The translations under genes and the position numbers were made by a program. A stretch of 6,030 nucleotides of DNA, taken from Bifidobacterium breve (GTDB lineage: Bacteria > Actinomycetota > Acidimicrobiia > Acidimicrobiales > Ilumatobacteraceae). Where the stretch lies: the NCBI GenBank assembly GCA_945889575.1, contig CAMDBY010000109.1:1-6030 (forward strand). The letters are read 5' to 3'. Below, piece by piece: positions 1 through 5,342 of this stretch (the first letter of the stretch is position 1; every line of letters begins with the position of its first letter). A model generated the notes under the pieces. It worked only from the letters and a program-made list of their open reading frames with translations. It did no database searches and was not told the origin of the DNA.

Positions 1-1256
1 TCAAGTTCGGCAAGGCGCGCAAAATGATGTGGACGATATTGCGGAAAGGATTCTGCCCAGCGGCTGACGCGAATTTCTGATGGCGTCATATCAACACCGA
101 GATGGAGTTTCATATCAGCAAGTGCAAGATTGATGAGCTTGTCATTGTCAAAGTGCATCACTTCAAGTCCGTCGCGGCCCAATGACACGCGAAGAATCAT
201 GGAACCGTCGTCGGGGCGCCAGTGTGCCCACTTGTTTGAACCAAATGATGCAGCTGACACCCAGCGTTGATCAGGTTTTGGAACTAGGTACCCACTGCCC
301 TTGAGGCGGGCTGGCCATTGTGATTTAGGGATTGCCATGGTGATCAATACCACTGATGCATGAGACCATTGGCCAAGAAGGTCGGCGGCACGAGCATCAA
401 GCGGGCGAACGAAGTGCGAACTCGGTTTTGCTGGCGATGCAACAACGATTGCATCAGCACGGTGTTGACCTCGTGAAGTTGACAGGGTGTATCCGGTGGT
501 TGCTTTTTCGATTGCAGACACGCTTTCACCGGTAAGTATGCGACCGCCAAGAGCTGTTACTCGTTGTGTCAATAATTCGATGAGCGCACCAATTCCACGT
601 ATGGGAGTTGCAAAAATTGGACCAGCAGGATTTTTTGCTGCGGTGGCTCGTGCTTTGCCGGCCGCTAACAACATGCTGCGGCTTGCAGTGAGTGAAGCAA
701 TCTGCGGTACTGCAGCCATTGAGAAGTTGTCAGAATCTGTTGCGTAAATGCTTCCGATGAGTGGGTCCACAAGACGTTCTTGAATTTGATTACCAAATCG
801 GCTGCGCACGTATTCACCAATGGAGTCGGTGTCTGTAGTGGCGGGCAGCAGCGGCTCTATAGCTGCACGTAGTTTGCCAAGAGGAGAAATAAGGCCTGAC
901 GTTGCGAATGCACGAATTTTTGCAGGGACACCAAGCATGAGATCGCCGGGAATGTTGTGCATGCCATTGTGCCAAATAGAAGCATGTGCATCAGTAGGTG
1001 ATGTCATTGATGCACCGAGTCCTAATTCAGATGCAAGTTGCGTAGCCCAGGGGACACGTGCAAGAAATGCGTCGGGACCCTCATCGATCGCAGGTAATCC
1101 AGCAAATGGTGTTGTGCGAATTTGACCACCAACAGTTGAGCCTGCTTCAAGCACGGTCACGTTGACTGGTTCAGACGAATTAGTAAGGAGGGTGAGCGCG
1201 CTAGTTAGTCCTGCTACGCCTGCACCGATGATGACAACTTGACGGGGTTCGCTCAT
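1..1256 (-). CDS. hemY: HemY-type FAD-dependent coproporphyrinogen/protoporphyrinogen oxidase, C-terminus cut off
   Basis: Oxygen-dependent flavoenzyme that removes six electrons from a porphyrinogen to give the aromatic porphyrin; in Gram-positive bacteria the real substrate is usually coproporphyrinogen III (CgoX). The reading frame is open from ATG at 1254-1256 to the window edge, 418 codons. Homologues are about 450-480 residues, so the C-terminal part of the FAD domain is missing. Visible motifs are the N-terminal Rossmann dinucleotide loop GAGVAGL (residues 11-17), the ribose-binding LEAGSTVGGQIRT (36-48), and DEGPDAF (58-64), which matches the EKGPDSF-like block typical of the family. 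Further on, SLGRDGLEV resembles the late conserved GR block. The start overlaps the ferrochelatase stop as ATGA and has no clear Shine-Dalgarno, so translation is probably coupled. No signal peptide is seen. Family assignment is firm; which porphyrinogen is used is inferred from the neighbouring ferrochelatase type. Confidence 0.93.
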   Translation of the reverse strand, partial: MSEPRQVVIIGAGVAGLTSALTLLTNSSEPVNVTVLEAGSTVGGQIRTTPFAGLPAIDEGPDAFLARVPWATQLASELGLGASMTSPTDAHASIWHNGMHNIPGDLMLGVPAKIRAFATSGLISPLGKLRAAIEPLLPATTDTDSIGEYVRSRFGNQIQERLVDPLIGSIYATDSDNFSMAAVPQIASLTASRSMLLAAGKARATAAKNPAGPIFATPIRGIGALIELLTQRVTALGGRILTGESVSAIEKATTGYTLSTSRGQHRADAIVVASPAKPSSHFVRPLDARAADLLGQWSHASVVLITMAIPKSQWPARLKGSGYLVPKPDQRWVSAASFGSNKWAHWRPDDGSMILRVSLGRDGLEVMHFDNDKLINLALADMKLHLGVDMTPSEIRVSRWAESFPQYRPHHFARLAEL

Positions 1257-2182
1257 GCAGAGACAAGTCTACGAGCAAGCGCAGCCATGACCAATGAGTC
1301 ACTGTTGACACACGTAGTGCGCGCAAACGCCATGCCGTATGACGCTGCTCGTTGAGACGCCTCAAGATCTAAGTCGTAGAGAACTTCGAGATGATCAGCC
1401 ACGAAACCACATGCACACACAACAACGCCATCAACTGATTCGTCGGTGTCACGCATAGTTGCCATTTGATCAATGACAGCAAGGATGTCTGGGCCAATCC
1501 ATGGCTCAGGAGTGCGTCCTGCAGATTGCCACGCGATGGACCATTGCGACCAACGCGTTAGCGATGCCTTATTTGCAACGAGTTCTGCAGTGGCACGAAG
1601 TTCTTCTGGGTACGGATCACCAGCGTCGATGATTCGTTGCGGCAACGAGTGTGCTGTAAACAACACCTTCGTGCGCTCTGGCATGTTTGACAACTTTGTG
1701 CGCAGATCAGCAGCTAAGAAATCAATGAATGCATCTTCACGTGCCCATGTTTCAACGGCGCGCACTTCAATATTGTGAGGTGCTGCAGCAGCCCGTACCC
1801 GGTCTGTGTATTGACCAATGGAATAAGTTGAATAGTGCGGAGCAAGCACAAGGCAAATGATGCGTGTGAAACCGAGGCCCGCAACTTCAGCGACAGATTC
1901 CTCAATAAATGGTGTGGCATGTTTAAGACCAAGAAATACTTGGTAGTGACCAGGATTAATGAGGTCGAGTTGTTCTTGGAGTGAGTCTCGCTGCGCTTCT
2001 GTGAGTTGCTTTAACGGAGACAAACCACCAATGGCTTCATATCGCTTGATGAGATCGTTCAGTTGTTCGTCAGTAGGTGCACGTCCACGACGAATGTCTG
2101 TGTAGTACGGCAAAATTTCTTCTTTGGTGCGTGGCGTGCCATACGCCATCAACATCACAGCAGTACGAGAGGTGTTACTCAT
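1253..2182 (-). CDS. hemH: Ferrochelatase, coproporphyrin (CpfC) type
   Basis: Inserts ferrous iron into the porphyrin, probably coproporphyrin III, in the cytoplasm. The 309-residue protein has the length of the monomeric Bacillus enzyme and resembles it throughout: VMLMAYGTP near the N-terminus with Tyr14 at the position of the iron-coordinating Tyr12/13 of coproporphyrin ferrochelatases, YYTDIRRGR (26-34), RYEAIGGLSPL (47-57), LAPHYSTYS (113-121), the catalytic His178 in FTAHSLP, GDPYP (188-192), and Glu265 in GFVADHLEVLYD. Cysteines are at 110, 256, 258 and 291. The CAC at 256-258 sits where Bacillus has Val-Pro-Val, just before the active-site loop. The C-terminus has only one Cys, so the [2Fe-2S] ligand set of mycobacterial-type ferrochelatases is not evident. 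ATG at 2180-2182 overlaps the hemE stop and the stop overlaps the hemY start, indicating one operon with coupled translation. The symbol cpfC would suit equally well. Confidence 0.96.
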   Translation of the reverse strand: MSNTSRTAVMLMAYGTPRTKEEILPYYTDIRRGRAPTDEQLNDLIKRYEAIGGLSPLKQLTEAQRDSLQEQLDLINPGHYQVFLGLKHATPFIEESVAEVAGLGFTRIICLVLAPHYSTYSIGQYTDRVRAAAAPHNIEVRAVETWAREDAFIDFLAADLRTKLSNMPERTKVLFTAHSLPQRIIDAGDPYPEELRATAELVANKASLTRWSQWSIAWQSAGRTPEPWIGPDILAVIDQMATMRDTDESVDGVVVCACGFVADHLEVLYDLDLEASQRAASYGMAFARTTCVNSDSLVMAALARRLVSA

Positions 2183-3216
2183 TTTGTTGTCTTTTCGTGA
2201 ACGTAGGCCACAATGTCGGTGAGAACGCTGGGGTCTGTATCGGGTTGCACCCCATGGCCGAGGTTGAAGATGTGACCAGCGTGTCCTGCATTGTCTGCAA
2301 GCACTGTTTCTGTACCAGAAAGTGCAATGGCAGAACCTGCTAAAACAAGAGCCGGGTCAAGGTTTCCTTGCACAATTGTGTCAGCACCAAGGCGAGTACG
2401 CGCACTACGAATTGTTGTTCTCCAGTCGAGACCAATGATTGCGTTACCGACTGAGTTCATTGATTCCAATAAGTGATCGCAACCGATTCCGTAGTGAATG
2501 CCAGCAACACCAGGATGACGTTCAGCCAATTGTCGGAACACTGCAGTTGTATGTGGCTTTACATATGTGTCGTAGTCGTAACGGGATAGTGCACCAGCCC
2601 ACGAATCAAATAGTTGAAATGCTTCAGCACCAGCAGAAATCTGTGCAGAGATAAATTCAACAGAATGTTGCGAAAGATGTTCCATCACGTCATGCCATAA
2701 CACTTCGTCTTCACGCATTAACCGTTTTGTGTTCTCATAAGTACGGCTTGGGCGTCCTTCAATGAGGTAACTAGCAACAGTGAACGGCGCGCCTGCAAAT
2801 GCCAATAGAGGCACTTTCAGTTCCTTTACTAATGCGAGCACTGTGTCAGTGACGTACTCAATGTCTGCGTGATGCAACGGGCGAAGGCGTGCAAGGTCAT
2901 TTCGAGAACGAAGAGGGGACGGGGCTACTGGACCAGTTCCGGGTGCAACGTCGATACCGAAACCAACAGCATGAGCTGGTACAACAATGTCGGAATAGAG
3001 AACTGCTGCATCAACATTGTGGCGTCGAACGGGTTGCAATGTGAACTCCGCTGCAAGTTCTGGCTTCTTGATTGCGTCAAGGATGCTTCCTTCACCACGC
3101 AACGCTTTGTATTCAGGAAGGCTGCGTCCGGCTTGGCGCATGAACCAGACAGGGGTGTGGGTGGCCTGCTGACCGCGGGCGGCGGCAAGAAAGGGGTCAT
3201 TCGGGAGGCTGGTCAT
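2179..3216 (-). CDS. hemE: Uroporphyrinogen decarboxylase
   Basis: Cytoplasmic, cofactor-free enzyme that decarboxylates the four acetate side chains of uroporphyrinogen III to give coproporphyrinogen III, the substrate of the downstream pathway. At 345 residues it is of normal length and complete. It shows the N-terminal signature PVWFMRQAGRSLPEY (22-36) with substrate-binding Arg27 and Arg31, the catalytic Asp76 in LYSDIVVP, the second family signature FAGAPFTVASYLIEG (140-154) with Tyr150 matching the active-site Tyr, FDSWAGAL (203-210), and the C-terminal FNLGHGVQPDTDP with His321. All expected active-site residues are present. The start lies 36 bases after the M48 protease stop; a purine stretch AAGGGAA (rc of about 3227-3233) is a possible ribosome-binding site, though a little far from the ATG. 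The stop overlaps the hemH start by ATGA. Identification is secure. Confidence 0.97.
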   Translation of the reverse strand: MTSLPNDPFLAAARGQQATHTPVWFMRQAGRSLPEYKALRGEGSILDAIKKPELAAEFTLQPVRRHNVDAAVLYSDIVVPAHAVGFGIDVAPGTGPVAPSPLRSRNDLARLRPLHHADIEYVTDTVLALVKELKVPLLAFAGAPFTVASYLIEGRPSRTYENTKRLMREDEVLWHDVMEHLSQHSVEFISAQISAGAEAFQLFDSWAGALSRYDYDTYVKPHTTAVFRQLAERHPGVAGIHYGIGCDHLLESMNSVGNAIIGLDWRTTIRSARTRLGADTIVQGNLDPALVLAGSAIALSGTETVLADNAGHAGHIFNLGHGVQPDTDPSVLTDIVAYVHEKTTK

Positions 3217-3252
3217 GAGGTGGTTGTTCCCTTGCGCGTCATGGGTTTCACG

Positions 3253-4167
3253 CTATCGGTGGTTGCCCCGAGGCATTTGGCGCAGTTGCGCATCGATACG
3301 GGCAATTCGGGTGCGAGCAGGCGGGTGAGCAGTGATGAGACGGTCTTTCCACTGGGAGGACCTTTCGCCCTGGCCTTGTTCCACCACGATGCGCAGTGCA
3401 TTGAGTAACTGACGACCAAATCCCATAGCGACGACGGTTTCATCTGCTTTGAATTCTGCGCCCTTACCGACTGCATTGCCAATGTATTGCGACACAGTGA
3501 TCATGGACAGAAAAAGCCACGAAATAATCGTGATGAACCCAGTGAGTGTTTTTCCGACAAGGGAACCCACTGATGATTTCGTGATGAACACGTCAGTTGC
3601 GGCGTGTGCAACATTCTGTAACAAGAAACCAATTTTGGCGAGCAGCACAATGGGAATTGTTAGCCACTGTCCAATGGTCAGTGCAATCGTGTGCATCCCT
3701 AAGTGGTGACTGAGTTCATGAGCGAGAACTCCACTGAGGTTGTCTTGCGACAAGTTCTCTATGGCCCAACTTGACACCACAACAAGGTGACCGCCTGAAG
3801 CAAAGGCATTCAGATCTTCTGAATCAGCAACAGCGAGAACAAACTTTCCCGGTGGAATGTGATTTGCTTGCGCCACGATGTGCCATGAACGTTGCAATGT
3901 GTCGCGCTCTGCTCGCGTCGGCGTGCGTGCGCCAAGTAAGCGTTGAAGAGCAAGACGTTGAATTGGACGGACGAAGAGCAAGCCACCAAGCAGAAACCAC
4001 ACGATTGCAAAGAGGGCGAACGGTATGTAATAGAACTGCACGAATGCCCACCAGAATGCAGCGACGGCAATGAGCCAGGCCGGCACAAGTGCGATGACTG
4101 GAGCAATGGCAGCTACCGCGTATCCGTCAATCTTGCGTTGACGTTGGGGTTGATCAGCGCGGGCCAT
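3253..4167 (-). CDS. M48-family (HtpX-like) integral-membrane zinc metalloprotease
   Basis: Membrane-bound zinc endopeptidase of the M48 family, whose members are commonly linked to membrane-protein quality control. The 304-residue protein has hydrophobic segments at about 17-39 and 45-67, then a cytosolic protease region. The zinc site is HELSH (His150, Glu151, His154), with the third ligand probably Glu238 in AEFKADE, the usual M48 arrangement. The substrate-strand block LNAFASGGHLVVVSS (119-133) and the C-terminal HPPARTRI (281-288) are also characteristic. Two more hydrophobic stretches, about 160-185 and 207-230, lie between the zinc ligands as in HtpX. All catalytic residues are present. 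It is first in the minus-strand group, 36 bases ahead of hemE, and so probably cotranscribed with heme genes, although no heme role is shown. ATG at 4165-4167 is preceded by AGGAG only three bases away, which is tight. The substrate is unknown; the htpX symbol is not assigned because M48 paralogues are common. Confidence 0.9.
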   Translation of the reverse strand: MARADQPQRQRKIDGYAVAAIAPVIALVPAWLIAVAAFWWAFVQFYYIPFALFAIVWFLLGGLLFVRPIQRLALQRLLGARTPTRAERDTLQRSWHIVAQANHIPPGKFVLAVADSEDLNAFASGGHLVVVSSWAIENLSQDNLSGVLAHELSHHLGMHTIALTIGQWLTIPIVLLAKIGFLLQNVAHAATDVFITKSSVGSLVGKTLTGFITIISWLFLSMITVSQYIGNAVGKGAEFKADETVVAMGFGRQLLNALRIVVEQGQGERSSQWKDRLITAHPPARTRIARIDAQLRQMPRGNHR

Positions 4168-4180
4168 GGACTCCTAGTCC
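4168..4180. repeat. Short palindrome over the protease ribosome-binding site
   Basis: GGACT-CCT-AGTCC is a perfect 5-bp inverted repeat with a three-base centre, directly abutting the protease start codon. In the protease mRNA it reads GGACU-AGG-AGUCC and then AUG, so the only Shine-Dalgarno-like sequence (AGGAG) lies in its loop and 3' arm. It could be a weak hairpin masking the ribosome site, a small operator, or chance; five base pairs around a three-base loop is marginal. Confidence 0.35.
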
Positions 4181-4220
4181 ACCAGCATCTGCGCCTCGGG
4201 TCAAACTCCCCGTCGTAGCC

Positions 4221-4562
4221 GTGCCAAAGGTCTCACCTACACTGAACGAGATGACAGGCACGCGGAACGAGCGCATTGAGACTCACGAGAGAAATCCGAA
4301 GTGGAAACTTGCTCCGATGCGCATCGAGATGTCCGAATGCATCAACTGTGATGCATGCCTTCGTCATTGCCCCCCTCAACTGGGAGCCATCTTCAATGTC
4401 GGTACCGATGTGGTGATTATCCCGGAACTGTGCAGCGGGTGCGACAAGTGTCTTCCGGTCTGCCCCGTGAACTGTATTTATTCTTTTCCAGAGTGGGAAG
4501 AGTCAGAGGTGCCAACCGAATGGTGGGAACAGCCTGGCTCTGACAATGACCCCTACGATTAG
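4221..4562 (+). CDS. Small 2x[4Fe-4S] ferredoxin; start uncertain (GTG 4221 or ATG 4251)
   Basis: Low-potential electron carrier predicted to hold two [4Fe-4S] clusters. In the longest form (113 residues) the cysteine motifs are C40-x2-C43-x2-C46-x3-C50-P and C71-x2-C74-x2-C77-x3-C81-P, 20 residues apart, close to the clostridial-type 8Fe layout with no insertion in the second motif. Cys85 is an extra cysteine just after it. The N-terminal region before the first cluster is basic and polar, while the C-terminal tail from residue 91 carries nine Asp/Glu and no Lys/Arg. GTG at 4221 opens the longest frame but has no ribosome-binding site; ATG at 4251 (103 residues) sits seven bases after a -10-like TACACT and is my preferred start; ATG at 4317 would leave just the core domain. 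It is divergent from the protease/heme group and ends 21 bases before the esterase. Redox partners cannot be told from the sequence. Confidence 0.88.
   Translation: MPKVSPTLNEMTGTRNERIETHERNPKWKLAPMRIEMSECINCDACLRHCPPQLGAIFNVGTDVVIIPELCSGCDKCLPVCPVNCIYSFPEWEESEVPTEWWEQPGSDNDPYD
4238..4243 (+). promoter_or_regulatory. Possible -10 box giving a leaderless ferredoxin transcript
   Basis: TACACT matches the TANNNT pattern of actinobacterial -10 elements. It ends seven bases before ATG at 4251, so transcription would start at or next to the A of that codon, the geometry of leaderless mRNAs common in actinomycetes. No TTGACA-like -35 is found at 16-18 bases upstream, which weakens the call. Confidence 0.35.
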
Positions 4563-4570
4563 TTCGAACG

Positions 4571-4576
4571 AAAGGA
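4571..4576 (+). promoter_or_regulatory. Ribosome-binding site of the esterase gene
   Basis: AAAGGA lies seven bases before ATG at 4584, inside the 21-base gap after the ferredoxin stop. It is the clearest Shine-Dalgarno in the window, fixes the esterase start, and shows this gene can be translated independently rather than only by coupling. Confidence 0.7.
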
Positions 4577-4583
4577 CGTCACC

Positions 4584-5342
4584 ATGACCGCACCAATAAT
4601 TCCAGGCGCAGAGGCCTACTCTCACATTGGCAATGGCGATGTCGGTGTACTCGTTCTTCACGGTTTCACGGGTAACCCTGGCTCAATGCGGGCACTTGCT
4701 GAAGCATGTGCAACTGCTGGTTTCCATGTCGAACTTCCACAACTTGCTGGTCACGGCACTGCAATGGAAGACATGATTCCTACTCGCTGGGCTGACTGGA
4801 GCGCAGATGCAGAGAAGGCGTATCACGTTCTTTCGAAGCGTGCGAAGAAAATTGTGGTGATGGGTTTGTCGATGGGCGGCGCGCTCACATTGTGGATGGC
4901 AGCACAGCATCCTGAAGCCCACGGCATCGTATGCATTAACCCCGCAACGCAACCGCAACCACAAGAAGTAATTGACATGTTGCAGGGAATGATTGATGGC
5001 GGCACAGTGACAACAGATGGCATTGGTTCGGACATTGCAGATCCAAGTGCACACGAGACCGCATATTCCGGAACGCCTCTTGCTGCAATGAAGTCATTTT
5101 TGTCTGAAGGTCTTGCACCGCTTGCGCCTCGTTATCCATCAATCAAGATGCCGATGTTGTTGTACACATCAGTGCAAGACCATGTTGTGCAACCAAGCGA
5201 TAGTGATGCAGTTGCAGCAACGTATGGTGGCCCTGTTGAACGCGTCATGCTGGAACGTAGTTATCACGTTGCTACACAGGACTACGACAAAGACATCATC
5301 TTTGCGGGTGCTGTCGCATTCGTACACCGCGTCACCGCATGA
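4584..5342 (+). CDS. Alpha/beta-hydrolase, Est30-like carboxylesterase / monoacylglycerol lipase
   Basis: Soluble serine hydrolase expected to cleave short- to medium-chain carboxylic esters or monoacylglycerols. The 252-residue length is close to Geobacillus Est30 (about 247). The order of motifs fits the fold: oxyanion-hole loop LHGFTGNPGSM (25-35), LAGHGTAMEDM (54-64), the nucleophile elbow GLSMGG with Ser96, the acid Asp199 in SVQDHVV, and His228 in SYHVATQDYDKD, which resembles the SGHVITLDQEKD segment of Est30. The whole catalytic triad is therefore present. A short cap lies between about 120 and 185. There is no signal peptide or transmembrane segment, so it should be cytoplasmic. The start is set by AAAGGA seven bases upstream, and the stop overlaps the lgt start by ATGA, implying cotranscription. 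The natural substrate is unknown; lipid or acyl-glycerol turnover is only suggested by the lgt linkage. Confidence 0.9.
   Translation: MTAPIIPGAEAYSHIGNGDVGVLVLHGFTGNPGSMRALAEACATAGFHVELPQLAGHGTAMEDMIPTRWADWSADAEKAYHVLSKRAKKIVVMGLSMGGALTLWMAAQHPEAHGIVCINPATQPQPQEVIDMLQGMIDGGTVTTDGIGSDIADPSAHETAYSGTPLAAMKSFLSEGLAPLAPRYPSIKMPMLLYTSVQDHVVQPSDSDAVAATYGGPVERVMLERSYHVATQDYDKDIIFAGAVAFVHRVTA

Larger units (their letters stand above)
4168..4250. promoter_or_regulatory. Divergent intergenic promoter region
   Basis: This stretch separates the minus-strand protease/heme group from the plus-strand ferredoxin/esterase/lgt group and must carry both promoters unless the promoters lie inside the genes. On the minus strand, TTGACC (rc of 4199-4204) looks like a -35 element, but the hexamer 17 bases on, TGGACT, is a poor -10. 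On the plus strand TACACT at 4238-4243 is a fair -10 without a good -35. No recognisable operator or riboswitch was found. If the ferredoxin starts at the earlier GTG at 4221, the true gap shrinks to 53 bases. Confidence 0.5.

Noticed and set aside
487..1125. Two plus-strand open frames of 86 and 101 codons
   Set aside because: Both lie antisense within the HemY coding region, which reads continuously with its conserved flavoprotein motifs on the other strand.
1256..2182. Iron-sulfur cluster of the mycobacterial ferrochelatase type
   Set aside because: That type needs several cysteines close together at the C-terminus plus one internal; here there is only Cys291 near the end, so the known ligand set is not present.
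3217..3252. Possible terminator or separate promoter between the protease and hemE
   Set aside because: No stem followed by a T-run and no paired -35/-10 could be seen in these 36 bases; read-through is the simpler reading.
2869..3408. A 179-codon open frame on the plus strand
   Set aside because: It runs antisense across hemE and the end of the protease gene, both with clear family motifs. Its translation shows no recognisable domain, so it is a shadow frame.
4683..5054. A 123-codon minus-strand open frame rich in Cys and His
   Set aside because: It is antisense to the esterase, including the nucleophile-elbow region. The Cys/His richness comes from reading GCA/GTG-rich codons backwards, and the residues form no regular zinc motif.
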